Shown: positions 11,109 through 21,052, counted from the stretch's first letter. The stretch: DNA of 64,000 bases from Tulasnella sp. 424 (GCA_019633425.1 WSUB01000061.1:124001-188000), one strand, 5' to 3'. Numbers and translations are program-made. The notes: generated by a model not told the origin, from the sequence alone.

Positions 11109-12297
11109 ATGTCTACCGCAAGTATGTGCCTCCTTCCATGACACACCTACGTATGCCTATCCTGATGCCTCTCGCTCCCAGGACCAGTTATTTTCCGAGG
11201 CAACGACGTCGAGGGCTTTATCAAATCTATTCGACGTCAAGCCTTCCAGTCAGATAAACTCGAAGACGATCAGTGGATTGCCAACTACGCCGCCACCTGC
11301 TTAGGCGGCGATGCCCTCAAGTGGTTCTCGGCTTTAGAACCCGAGGTTCGCGGCAACTGGAAGGTACTTGAAGAGAAGCTCCTCGAAAGATTCACACCAC
11401 CCACCGAAGGTGTAGCAGAGTAAGTCGTACCTGATAGAACATCCCGCAACGGTGCGGTCTTCCTTAATGTTCCCCTCCCTTAGGGAAGCACCCGTCCTTC
11501 CTCCTCTACCACAACCGACTCCCCGAGTCGGTCGGGTTAGGATCATCGCCGACGACCTTTCCCATTCTGGCTACCTCGACCGAGAGCTTTCCGTTGTCAA
11601 CCATCAATTCATGCTAACTGAAAGACCATCCCAGGCGCTGACGGTCGCGCTCGAGCCTGTTAAAGGTGGTTTCTATCATGCCAAAACAACGGTGAGTACC
11701 GGAGCCTTTTGGAAGCCTCTGAAAAACTCTCTAATCCTCCACATCCCTTGTAGAATGCTGCAGCCGGCGAAGTCTTTGTCGGTATAACTTGGGAAGATGA
11801 GCCCAATGTACTGCACGGCTCTACGGGGTACGCTGTCCTCCCGTCTCGAGCGTTCGCAAATACGTCACGCTAATGTATCTGAACGCGCCATTAGAGCTGC
11901 TGCATTGGCTGCTGTCAAAGAACATATCTTTTACATCAAGACCCCACATGAATCGTCGTCCCAGTGGGGTAAAGGACCCACGGTGATCGACTGCTGGAGG
12001 GAGACACCCGAAGGCAGACTGATGATCTGTTGGCAGCAAGACGGCAGTAAGTACTTTCTGCGTCGACTATGACCGATTCTCCCTCTCATGGACTTGAATC
12101 TTGTAGCGGCGTACCCACTTGAGCTCGTTTCGAACGGCCGTCGTCGTCTTCGTGTCGTACCCGATCTTGCAGCATACAATGCGGCTCATGGCGGGCAATG
12201 GCTCAAATCGGTAGGTTCCGCCAACTTATAGTGCCCAGGTAACTGTCGTTGTCTAACTTCCTCGTCTTCATAGTACATGGTCGTAGAGCCGTTGTAA
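11109..12297 (+). CDS. Gag-like domain protein (retrotransposon-gag-derived, host-like gene)
   Basis: Predicted exons 11109-11121, 11182-11419, 11484-11691, 11754-11827, 11895-12046, 12107-12210 and 12274-12297 keep phase throughout and give about 270 residues. The first part is a gag-type helical domain: FRGNDVEGFIKSIRRQAF, WIANYAATCLGGDALKWF and EEKLLERFTPP resemble Ty3/gypsy-like gag modules. The rest (RVGRVRIIADD, FVGITWEDEP, LRVVPDLAAYNA) matches no domain I know. There is no zinc knuckle, protease, RT or integrase nearby and no LTR. Intact spliced genes with this arrangement are familiar from mushroom genomes, so I read it as a domesticated gag relative. Function unknown. It borders the small-gene array that follows. 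Confidence 0.72.
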
Positions 12298-12782
12298 TGC
12301 ATGAGGGTGGTTTCCGTAACATCCCGGGTATCGATTAAATTTCACACTCCCCTCTAGTTTGTGTACTCCGTCGCTTAACAGCTTTTCCTTGTATCCTATG
12401 TGTATTTTTGACCGTAGCGCCTTGAAGTACCTCTTGATAAAACTGTTTTCATTGCAATTAGAGCATCAAGTCATGACGATGATCCCCGTCACTGATAGTG
12501 GAATTCAAGAGGGTAGCGGACAGTCCCACCGGGGCTAGTTTGAGGCGGATCCCCAACTCAAGGAACGGTGATTCAATTGTGAAATCTGCTCACAGTCCTC
12601 AATTGGTCAAATATTTATCTCCCAGAGCGTAGCCTTCGTGTTCGCAGGTCCTCAAGGGGTTGGTCACCCGTGTTATGTCATACTCAGGCACGTCTCTCCT
12701 GTCCTTGGCGTCGTTAGATCTCCTTTTCTACCCACCACTCCCATCTTCTACACAATTCCGACCGTCCAGGCATAGGAAAGCC
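12298..12782. other. Intergenic spacer and start of tandem unit 1
   Basis: No gene is supported. From about 12490 the sequence (GGAATTCAAGAGGGTAGC and following) recurs with changes near 13545 and 14705, so it is the 5' flank of the tandem unit that carries the first RLRGG/Cys-rich gene. Confidence 0.5.
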
Positions 12783-13134
12783 ATGTATCCACCAACGAGC
12801 GAACAGCCGACTTCTGGTCCACAACTACCATCGCTCAGATTTTCAAATGGCCAGATGATCACGGGCACTCAGCCGGGCCGATCTCCGAATATGTCAATGA
12901 CAATCCCCTCCCCTGCACAAGGAGAGCAAGGAAGATGGCAGACACTTAGATTGAGAGGAGGGGTGAGCAGGATTCATCCGAGTCTACATGGCGCTACAAC
13001 CATTTACATGAATGTTTCGTTATTGCCGGGGAAAGTGCACCGACGACTGCAGCTGCTGTGGAGGACGCATGGATTGCGGTTGCTCCTGCTGCCAGGGGAA
13101 TAAAGAATGCTGCTGGGGTAGATGGTGCTGCTAA
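12783..13134 (+). CDS. Small LRLRGG / cysteine-rich tail protein, plus copy 1
   Basis: Two exons, 12783-12962 and 13036-13134, with a 73-bp intron (GTGAGC...AAAG), 92 residues. Exon 1 encodes a Pro/Ser/Gln-rich, probably disordered segment starting MYPPTSEQPTSG and ending exactly in LRLRGG. Exon 2 encodes a 32-residue tail with 12 cysteines (CTDDCSCCGGRMDCGCSCC...), ending WCC-stop. The cysteine frame is chosen because it is conserved in all intact copies on both strands, whereas reading through the intron gives different, non-conserved ends. LRLRGG equals the last six residues of ubiquitin, but no ubiquitin fold precedes it. No signal peptide or membrane segment. Function unknown; metal binding by the tail or cleavage after GG are hypotheses. 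Confidence 0.72.
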
Positions 13135-13837
13135 AGTGTTGAAGAATTCTATACGTCTCGAAGGTTCGTATTCATATGCAGTCGACCCCTTTGTAACCCA
13201 ACTCATCTAGCCCATGGCCAACTATTTTGATAGGATTTTACTGTGACGCTCTGTAACGCCCCCTTTCACGACCATCCTTTGTCTCCTGATCAGTTGCATG
13301 TCATTTTTCTTTGTATTTGACTATAGTCCTATTATTTCGTGCATGGCGCTCCCTGTTGTTGTGACCTAATACCATCCAAGGACATCCAAATGTTCAAGCA
13401 ACAGAGGGAAGAACATGGCCCCAAGTATGTGCCAATACAACTTAGGAGTAATGGGATCACACATGTCTCTCGAGAGCGGCAGAATTAGATTCGTTTCCCC
13501 TTCATTCGATCGTGGTCACACCTGGCGGTTCTTCAAACGCTGTGATGGCGGAATTCAGGAGGGTAGCAGACAGAAGGGCTGGTTTAAGGCAGACCACCAA
13601 CTTAATTAACGGACCTTAGGGAAATCTGCTCACATTCTTATGATCAATTGGTCAAACTTTTATTTCCCAAAAGGTAGTTTTCGTATTCGCGCCCGTCACG
13701 GGTTACTCAAAGGGTTGTCACTGGTGTTACGTCATATGAACTCAGACACGTGCCTTCAACTCCTTAGTGCAGTTCTCCTTTTCTATCCACCACTCCCATC
13801 TTCTATACAATTCCAACCGTCCAGGCATAGGAAAGCC

Positions 13838-14364
13838 ATGTATCCACCAACTAGCGAACAACCGACTTCTGGTCCACAACTACCATCGCTCAGATTTTCA
13901 AATGGCCAGATGATCACGGGCACTCAGCCGGGCCGATCTCCGAATATGTCAATGACAATCCCCTCCCCTGCACNNNNNNNNNNNNNNNNNNNNNNNNNNN
14001 NNNNNNNNNNNNNNNNNNNNNNNNNNNNNNNNNNNNNNNNNNNNNNNNNNNNNNNNNNNNNNNNNNNNNNNNNTTCAAATGGCCAGATGATCACGGGCAC
14101 TCAGCCGGGCCGATCTCCGAATATGTCAATGACAATCCCCTCCCCTGCACGAGGAGAGCAAGGAAGATGGCAGGCACTTAGATTGAGAGGAGGGGTGAGC
14201 GGAATTGATCCGAGTCCGTAGCGCCACAATCATTTACATGAATGTTTCGTTACTGTCGGGGAAAGTGCACCGAAGACTGCGACTGCTGTGGAGGATGTCT
14301 GGATTGCGGTTGCTCCTGCTGTAACGGGCATAGAGACTGCTGCTGGTGCAGATGCTGCGCCTAA
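13838..14364 (+). CDS. Small LRLRGG / cysteine-rich tail protein, plus copy 2 (contains assembly gap)
   Basis: Start at 13838. Exon 1 is interrupted by a run of N (13974-14073). The 77 bases before the gap (13897-13973) are repeated exactly after it (14074-14150); joining 13973 to 14151 restores an exon of exactly 180 nt, as in copies 1 and 3, ending in LRLRGG at 14194. Exon 2 is 14266-14364, after a 71-bp intron, and encodes 32 residues with 14 cysteines (CTEDCDCCGGCLDCGC...), ending CRCCA-stop. The protein would be 92 residues. It sits in the middle of the tandem array. Apart from the gap no disabling change is visible. Confidence 0.68.
13974..14073. other. Assembly gap (100 N) with duplicated ends
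   Basis: The 77 bases on either side of the N run are identical (13897-13973 and 14074-14150). The simplest explanation is two overlapping contig ends that were scaffolded without being merged, so the apparent duplication inside exon 1 of plus copy 2 is not biological. Confidence 0.9.
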
Positions 14365-15027
14365 AATGGTGAAGCATTTTATACGCCTCCAAGGTTCGTA
14401 TTCATATACAGTCGACCCCTTTGTAACCCGACTCATCTAGCCCAGCTATTTTGATAGAATTTTACTGCGACGCCCTGTAATGCCCCCTTTCATGACCATC
14501 CTTTGTCTCCTGATCAGCTACATGCCATTTTCTTTTATTTGAAAAAGTTCCTAATATTTGTGCATGGCGCTCCCTGTTGTTGTGACCTAATACCTCTCTG
14601 CGTTGGCGTGTGGCATTGACAATCATTTGCTGGAATTTCCTATGTGCTTGTGCATCGACACTCTGAGCCAAAGTTCACCTCAGAGCCACGGGTCTCCGCG
14701 TCACTGATGGTGGCATACAGGAGGGTAGCAGACAGTCCGACCGGGGCTGCATCACCAACTCAAGGAACGGACCAAGCTTTGGGAAATCTGTTCACATTCC
14801 TCAATTGGTCAAACATTTATTTCCCAACACGTAATCCTCGTATTCGCGTACTACCAAGGTCCTCAAAGGGTTGTGTTATGTCATATGAATTCAGGCACGT
14901 GCCCTCAGCTCCTCGGCGTCCATGGTGTGCCTTCAGCTTCTCGGCGTCCTTGGTGCCGTTAGATCTCCTTTTCTACCCACCACTCCCATCTTCTATACAA
15001 TCCCGACCGTCCAAGCATAGGAAAGCG

Positions 15028-15374
15028 ATGTATCCAACAACGACAGAACAACCAACTTCTGCTCCCCAACTACCATCGCTCAGATTTTCGAATGGCCAGA
15101 TGATCACAGGCACTCAGCCGGGCCGATCTCCGAATATGTCAATGACAATCCCCTCCCCTGCACGAGGAGAGCAAGGAGGATGGCAGGCCCTTAGATTGAG
15201 AGGAGGGGTGAGCGGAATTGATCCGAGCCTATACCACTACGGTAATTTACATGAATGTTTCTTTATTGTCCGGGGAAGTGCACCGAAGACTGCGACTGCT
15301 GTGGAGGATGTCTGGATTGCGGCTGCTCCTGCTGCGACGGACATAGAGAAGGCTGCTGGTGCAGATGTTGCTAA
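15028..15374 (+). CDS. Small LRLRGG / cysteine-rich tail protein, plus copy 3
   Basis: Exons 15028-15207 (180 nt, 60 residues, MYPTTTEQPTSAP... to LRLRGG) and 15279-15374, with a 71-bp intron. The tail has 31 residues with 13 cysteines (CTEDCDCCGGCLDCGC...) and ends CWCRCC-stop, the same end seen in the minus-strand copies. An unspliced reading also stays open for 66 codons past RGG, but that version is not conserved in copies 1 and 2. The 5' and 3' flanks are shared with copies 1 and 2. Function unknown. Confidence 0.72.
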
Positions 15375-16056
15375 TATAAAACCTGTACGCTTCAAGGGTA
15401 CGTAGTCATATCCAGTCGACAAGTTGGTCCGCTTTGTAAACCAACTCATTATCTAGCCCGATATTCTGATAGGATTTTACTGCGATGGCTCCTTTCCATG
15501 ACCAGTTTCTGACCCCGATCTATTGCGTTCCATTCTGCTTGTATTCGACCGTAATTCTAAAGCATAGTGTGTTCTCCGTTGCAGTGACCTTAACCCATCT
15601 GAGCTTTAATGAGTCCCTAAACGCCAGAAAGCACAAAGAACCTCATTATGCGTCACGGAGATCAATCATTACATAAACTCCCTCTCGTTGGCCGCAGAAC
15701 TCAATGCGAAGTTTCCCCTTGATCAGATTCATATGAGTAGGTTTTAAGGCGTGCTTGTTATGTCTGATAACCCAATGGAATAAGAAGTCCAGTAGCTCGG
15801 ACGCGTATCAAATTACCTCATCTTACAGTATTGGGACAAGGTTGCTGAAAACGCACTACTCGGTCGTTGGAATCAATGTAGTCTGGTGTCAGTGCGGCCT
15901 CGTGAACTCCCCGGGGTTTCGATGAAACTTGACACTACGAACGCTTCCTTCTTCACTTTCTAGACCGATCTCCCTTTTTGAGATCTTCCCGGAATCGCAC
16001 TGTAATTACGATCACGACACCATCTCTAGGTGGATTTTTAGAATCTATAATTCCTC
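15375..16056. other. Spacer between array copies 3 and 4
   Basis: No gene is supported. The first 200 bases continue the 3' flank shared by the tandem units; the remainder is unique within the window. Confidence 0.4.
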
Positions 16057-16440
16057 ATGCCAGCTCACCCCTTCACGGCATCATCTAGACTGTCTCCCAA
16101 GAAAGGGATATGGACCGGCCAAGCCCCCACAAGCTCACCTTCCCTCTTCGTTATATTTGCACGAGAGAATGGTAACGAGAGTCCAACCAATCCCATCGCC
16201 GACGATGCTTACCGATGTCGCCGCCGCCCCTCAAACATAGCGGTCCGAAGAGCAATGGCAATCATTTAGGCTACGAGGAGGAGCTGTAAGCTCGGTTTTG
16301 TTATTTCTTTTTCGTATACTATTGGATCTTGGCTCACGATACATTTTGGCGTCCGACGAACCCATCTCCTCGCCCTGCAGTGTGCTGAATGCTGGCGAGA
16401 CTGCTGCAGGGCCCGTCAGCAGGACTTGGACGCCCGGGCG
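16057..16440 (+). pseudogene. Degenerate RLRGG-family copy (plus copy 4)
   Basis: Starts MPAHPFTASS, like the neighbouring copy at 16884 (MPDHTIPRTA). The frame then shifts near 16140 to one reading LHERMVTRVQPIPSPTM, meets a stop at about 16239, and only afterwards reads EEQWQSFRLRGGA just before a GTAAGC donor. A candidate second exon begins at 16381 with CAECWRDCC but then loses the cysteine pattern and runs on without the conserved stop. At least one frameshift and one stop separate the two halves of exon 1, so this is called a pseudogene. Confidence 0.6.
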
Positions 16441-16883
16441 TTATTTGTTTTTTTGGTCACTATCAGCTCTCTCTGCTGTGCAATTGGTCAGATACTGTAT
16501 GTTCAGAGAAATACGGTCGAGGGTAGTTCGGGGAGTTTCTTGGAGCAAATAACGTTGACTGAGGCTTGGATGCCCGTGTTGTTTCTCTCGAAGTGCCCGA
16601 TTGGATGTGAAGGTTGGTCGAAGAACTTTTTCAAAGTTATTGACGCATATGTGCGGCGAAAGATACTCTCAATACTCCCTATTTGAGCTGTGGCGAATCC
16701 CAAACGTTGCACGAAAGCCCGAGGATTGCCCGCCTCCGCACGTTAATCGTTGGTTTTCGTTCATTTGACCCTTCCTCCTATGAGAAAATAGTTCGTGCCC
16801 TCCTTGCCTTTTCATCATGAATACCTGTTGTTAATCGAAGAGGCAATATGGCTCGAATTCTATAAATTCCATACAGGTCTCCT

Positions 16884-17308
16884 ATGCCAGATCACACAAT
16901 TCCCCGCACCGCCCTCTCAGCGAGCGAAAATGTCACCAGCAGTGGAGCAGCAATACCCCGAATCCCGCCGCCTCTGATACTTAAAGGACGAACGATGATG
17001 AGGGCCCAACCGGGTCCATCATCATCAATGTCCATCAATCCCCGTCTTGCTCGAGAGCAGCAGTCCTGGCAGACCTTTCGACTACCAGGGGGGTTGAGTT
17101 CTAATCCAGACTCTTCTTCATTCGCTGGTTATCTGAGTTCTGACACTCGTAACTATAACCTATCGTGAATCTTGCGTTGTTACCCTTCATGCTGCATCCT
17201 CGTTTGGGCACCCTCGACACGCAGGGCGAATGTTGCGGAGATTGTTGCGGATGCTGCGATTGCGAATGCTGTCCGTGTAGCTGGTCCTGCCTCCCGTCCG
17301 GCCAATAA
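16884..17308 (+). CDS. Diverged RLRGG-family copy (plus copy 5), doubtful
   Basis: Exon 1 from ATG 16884 reads MPDHTIPRTALSASENVTSS and onwards to SWQTFRLPGG, so the usual arginine before GG is replaced by proline. A clear cysteine-rich exon lies at 17225-17308 (GECCGDCCGCCDCECCPCSW, then SCLPSGQ-stop), preceded by a CAG acceptor. However, the only GT donor next to the GG codons (17093) leaves two bases, which does not fit the phase of that acceptor. Either the splice pattern differs from the other copies or the gene is broken. Sixteen-odd codons of the tail are strikingly Cys-rich, so family membership is safe even if function is not. Confidence 0.5.
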
Positions 17309-17890
17309 AGGGAACAGGAAGCTAGTCATCGTGGAAGGTACGTGGGCCTCCCTCTATTTCAGCTCAGAGGATCATTCTGGGTCCATGTTTCACGACATGG
17401 ATGATACCCGACGTTGCTTCATATGATACGGTTGTGTTCTGCTGCGTTTCGACTATGACTCCCTGTATGCATCTCTTTGGGTTGTTAGGTCGCATCGACA
17501 GTGCCCTCGAAGCCATCCGATACATAAGTGCAAAGACGGAACAGACAAGGATAGAATTTGCAACCCGTTTCAGAGAAAGTAATGTAATAAATAGAAAAGA
17601 TGGTAGGGTAAAGCATATAACGAAGGAGGGGTATGGTAAGGGTTTTAATCATGACTCGAAAGCAAAATTGAGTAGGAAATCGTTGACAAGGAGCGAGAGG
17701 ATATTCGACAGCTGATGGCCACTAGGGCAAGGTAGATACAAGAAGAAAGCTAGGCATGACAACAGTTGAGCAAAACAAGGAAAGCGAAGTGAATAACGAA
17801 TGTGAGAGTCCATATGTCTAGGCCAGGAGATTTTGAATTTGAAATGAGAGACGAAAAAAAGAAATAGCAGGAGCTTGGACCAGTGCACCG
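17309..17890. other. Intergenic, no supported gene
   Basis: Between the last plus-strand family copy and the stop of the disordered-protein gene on the opposite strand. I see only short, unsupported open frames; an A/G-rich stretch occupies about 17570-17760. Confidence 0.4.
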
Positions 17891-19189
17891 TCAACCGAAT
17901 AGCGTGTCCTCCAAAGCGTCTCCCCAGTCGATGTCCTGAGACCCGGAGCTCTCAACGCTATCGGTGCTCCCAGACCTCTTTCGTCCAACCGAGACGAGTT
18001 TGGTCTTTCCGGTGGCCACCATCCTCTTGCACTGCTTCTTGAACCCAGCGCCAAACGTTGCCCTGGAATATTCGGGGCTAGTTGGGTCGAAAGTCCCGAC
18101 GACTGGGATGGACGTGGGTCGGTACTTCCGAGGGAGGCGGGCTGGGCCAGTGGTTGTATCAGAGCAAGTGGAGGGGGAGCTGGAGAAGTCGAGGAAGGAG
18201 TGGAGGTCGTCGTCCTCTTCAGGAGTTTCGATGCGGATGTCGGCTTCCTCCTCGTCGGACAAATCGAACGGATGGATGGACTCGGTCTCGGTCGGGGTTG
18301 CGGGGGTCGTCGTTGAGGCACTGGCCCCGGACTCGGAGGTGGGTAGCGAGGGACGCCTTCCTGGATCCTCCAACTCCAGGTCCAGATCCAGGTCCAAGTC
18401 TAACTCCAACTCCAACTCCCAAGGTTCGGGCGACTTGGGGACCGACGGCGGCGGAGGTAAAGGTCGGACCTGCCTAATCATGACTGGGGGCGAGGAATTT
18501 CCGGTCCGATTACAAGTGGACGTCGAAGCTTCGGGCACACGCGAGGCCCTATACACATCCCGAGGGTAGGGTGAGGATGGGAGTGTTGGGACTTGGCCTG
18601 CTGTGGGGACGGATATGCGTCGTATAGACTGGGATGGGTAGAGGGAATACGGAGGTGGAGGTGATGAAGGCTCGATGATGGATGGGGCTGGGGTGGGACG
18701 GCGAATGCTACTCGCCGCTGATGATGGGTTTGCCACGCGGAGTCGCGTTGCCGCGCGCCGTCGTTTTTTCGCTCCTTCAGGGGAAGGGGAGGGACGGGGT
18801 GATTCTGGCAGAGGAGCGGTACGGGGTGCTGGACCCACGTCGACCTGCGTTTCCATAAAACTTGACGAGGCTAGTGGTTGAGGGACTGTCCTTTCGGTCG
18901 ACCGCTTTGATATCGCTGAGTTCCTTCGATGCTGCTTTGCCTTGTGCATAGACGGTGATCCTTTTTCTAAGGTCGCCGACGAGGTTCTCCTGTGTGTTGA
19001 CGGCTGCACCGTGCTCGGACCAGCGGCAGGTGCAGTCGGAGCTGAGGAACTTGGACCTGGGCCCGCTTCGGCGTCTGTTGCGGGAGTCGAGTCGTAGTAT
19101 GACAGAAAGGAAAGCGTCACGCTATCTGACCGCTGATGAAACCGAGAGGCGATTTGCGCTTGGAAGAAGGGAGAGTGTTGGCCGGCCAT
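17891..19189 (-). CDS. Hypothetical disordered Ser/Pro-rich protein
   Basis: A single uninterrupted exon of 432 residues from ATG 19189 (MAGQHSPFFQAQIASRFHQR). Composition is Ser/Pro/Thr-rich throughout. Visible features are basic patches (AKKRRRAATRLRV), a PPPPYSLYPSQS stretch containing a PPxY-type motif that could bind WW domains of Nedd4/Rsp5-like ligases, an acidic alternating run LELELDLDLDLDLELED near residue 270, and a conserved-looking C-terminus (YSRATFGAGFKKQCKRM to DIDWGDALEDTLFG). No enzyme or membrane domain is recognised. It separates the plus- and minus-strand halves of the small-gene cluster. Basidiomycete genomes contain many regulators of this composition; function unknown. 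Confidence 0.75.
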   Translation of the reverse strand: MAGQHSPFFQAQIASRFHQRSDSVTLSFLSYYDSTPATDAEAGPGPSSSAPTAPAAGPSTVQPSTHRRTSSATLEKGSPSMHKAKQHRRNSAISKRSTERTVPQPLASSSFMETQVDVGPAPRTAPLPESPRPSPSPEGAKKRRRAATRLRVANPSSAASSIRRPTPAPSIIEPSSPPPPYSLYPSQSIRRISVPTAGQVPTLPSSPYPRDVYRASRVPEASTSTCNRTGNSSPPVMIRQVRPLPPPPSVPKSPEPWELELELDLDLDLDLELEDPGRRPSLPTSESGASASTTTPATPTETESIHPFDLSDEEEADIRIETPEEDDDLHSFLDFSSSPSTCSDTTTGPARLPRKYRPTSIPVVGTFDPTSPEYSRATFGAGFKKQCKRMVATGKTKLVSVGRKRSGSTDSVESSGSQDIDWGDALEDTLFG

Positions 19190-20216
19190 CGAGGTCGAAG
19201 GGGAAGCGCAGGCGGGAGGAGAAAGGGGAGGCGTGGCGGAGCGAGAAAACGAGGAGAAGAAGAGAACGAAGGGGGGTATTTGAGGGAAGCACGCTGAGAG
19301 GGCTTTTACGGTGTGAAGATGAGATCGGGAGAGCGGTTTTTAATGGAGGTGTCTATGTGTACAGCCAGGTCCGCTCGATCTCGATTTCTCAATCTCTTCA
19401 CCAGATCACAAAGGGCCACTTGAACCCCACCCTGGTTGCTTCTGTATTTATTTTCTACGGCGAAAAATAAGAAGGAGAAAAAACGGGTGCAGCGAAGAGA
19501 AAATGTCTAAAAGCGTTGCGAGCCCTTGCCCTGTGTCGCCAGCTCGACGGTGTAACGCCCCACGTGTACTTCATATATTTGGCGTCGAGCCAATGAGAAG
19601 CAAACACCCGGCATGCATTGACTCAGAACATCGTAATGAAGATGCCGACGAATAGACTGCTCTGACGATCAATCAAAGTGTTTTGCACGACCATGTGAGG
19701 TGTAGTCGAGGTCTCCGATGGTCGGAATGTGTACGAGGCGATTCCCGATTTGGGTTTAAGCCACCGGAAATACGCGCGATGCACAAAGGGAAGGGGTGAT
19801 GGTGAGAGCGCGTGAAACGCTCAGGGAACGTGGAACAGTGCACTGTTAGCATTTAGTACAAAGGGTTATCGAACATGGCAAGTGATGGCACGGGATGATC
19901 TGGGATAACTAACCCTTAACTGACGTTTAAAACGTATTCGCTATCAAGGGTGATGAGAAGCGAAGACAAAGGTCGGAAGCGGCCGAGCGTTGGAGAGTCC
20001 CGATTGGGTGCCCGACATCCCCAAAGCCACCGACGTCATACTTCCACATTCCACGCAGAGCATTCGATGGAAAAATATTGTCCTTTTTCTTTATTAACCA
20101 GGAAACAAGGGGAAGTACTTATGTTCAAGGGTGAGCGTGATACAGAGAGTACGGCTAATATGGTGCAAGGCGAATGGGGTGCGGGTCTGGGCATTCAAAG
20201 CGTGGCAACCGGCGAT
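19190..20216. other. Intergenic, no supported gene
   Basis: About 1 kb upstream of the disordered-protein gene and downstream of the first minus-strand family member. A purine-rich tract occupies about 19190-19290. No ORF here has recognisable content. Confidence 0.4.
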
Positions 20217-20499
20217 TAGAGGGGGCAGCAACAAGGAATGATATAACACGTTCCACCGCCCTATCCAATGGAATAGCGTTAATAGTCTTGCCAAGATATA
20301 TGAAATCTAGATGCTGAATTAGACTCACAGGGAGGGGAATGCAACCACCTCTTAATCTCATCGTCTGCTCACTTTCTCCTTTTTGCGCAGGTTGCATCGA
20401 CATTTGAGCACCCGCTGTAGGCTGTGTGGATATTACGGGTGCGGTAGCGTCTGACGGGTTGCGAGTGTGGGCAGCAGCGGGTCTTTGTGGTGGATACAT
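20217..20499 (-). CDS. Small MRLRGG protein with short CIPLP...CCC tail (minus copy 1)
   Basis: Exons 20499-20329 and 20261-20217, with a 67-bp intron (GTGAGT...GATAG), 71 residues. Exon 1 begins MYPPQRPAAAHTRNPS and ends in MRLRGGCIPLP; exon 2 adds GGGTCYIIPCCCPL-stop. It shares the MYPP start, the Gln/Pro/Ser-rich middle and the RLRGG motif with the other copies, but its tail is short and less cysteine-rich. It is not part of the 5.2-kb duplication. I take it as the most divergent, perhaps ancestral, member. A TATATA motif lies 72 bp upstream of the ATG. Confidence 0.65.
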
Positions 20500-20570
20500 C
20501 TGTCCAAATAGTGTTACGGGTGGTTGAGTTGGGGGTTAAAGGAATAGCTGTAAGATGTGCAGAACCTTCT

Positions 20571-20577
20571 TATATAT
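20571..20577 (-). promoter_or_regulatory. TATA-like element of minus copy 1
   Basis: TATATAT about 72 bp upstream of the start codon at 20499, on the side expected for a core promoter of this minus-strand gene. Confidence 0.4.
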
Positions 20578-21052
20578 GAGAAAAAAGTGGGAGCCAAGCG
20601 GTGATGTCTGTCGACGTCGTAAGTGGGGCTGTTAGCGGAGCGGTTGAAGCGTGCCGCCAAGTGACGGCGGTGGAATGACGTAGTCCGGGTGGCAGTGCCC
20701 ACGTGGCATTTAACTCCGTCCGACATATCCGTTAGCCGCCCGCCCTCTTCATCGCCGAAAAGTTTGCCGGGTGGAGAGCGGAACAACGTGGTTTAGGAAG
20801 CGAACCCTTCGGTTCTTGCGCTTCCCCGGTACCGGAGCAAGGCATGGCGTCCACGTGGCATGGGCTCGGGCTGAACCCTCCCTTCGCTAGGTCGGTTCCA
20901 CAAACCAAACTAAGATGTGTAAACGAGAAGCGCGTTAATGTCTCAAATTTAAATTGAAATGGGTATTCAATTGAGAGGAAAGTAGACAGGAAAAGGGACG
21001 CGGAGAAGTCTTTCGCAGAAGCCGGGCCCCCACTCTGGACAAAAGGCCCGCG

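Larger units (their letters stand above)
12480..15600 (+). repeat. Tandem array of three RLRGG/Cys-rich gene units
   Basis: Three head-to-tail units of roughly 0.9-1.2 kb, each with conserved 5' flank (GAGGGTAGC, then a CCACCACTCCCATCTTCTA block), a small two-exon gene, and a conserved 3' flank. The start codons lie at 12783, 13838 and 15028. The middle unit contains an assembly gap with duplicated ends; with the 177-bp artefact removed its spacing to unit 1 is about 0.88 kb. More diverged relatives follow at 16.06 and 16.88 kb. Confidence 0.8.

Noticed and set aside
10627..11304. Long open frame of about 225 codons upstream of and overlapping the gag-like gene
   Set aside because: It begins without a proper ATG context, overlaps the first exons of the better-supported gene in another frame, and shows no domain.
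13897..14150. Real internal tandem duplication within exon 1 of plus copy 2
   Set aside because: The repeats are exactly identical, flank a run of N, and the exon length is only right if they are collapsed.
12480..17440. CRISPR-like array in the repeated region
   Set aside because: Repeat units are about 1 kb gene-containing duplications, not short regularly spaced repeats, and the organism is a fungus.
17964..18569. Open frame of about 200 codons on the plus strand with Arg/Ser repeats
   Set aside because: It is the antisense shadow of the 432-residue disordered protein; the repeats mirror its Leu/Asp run.
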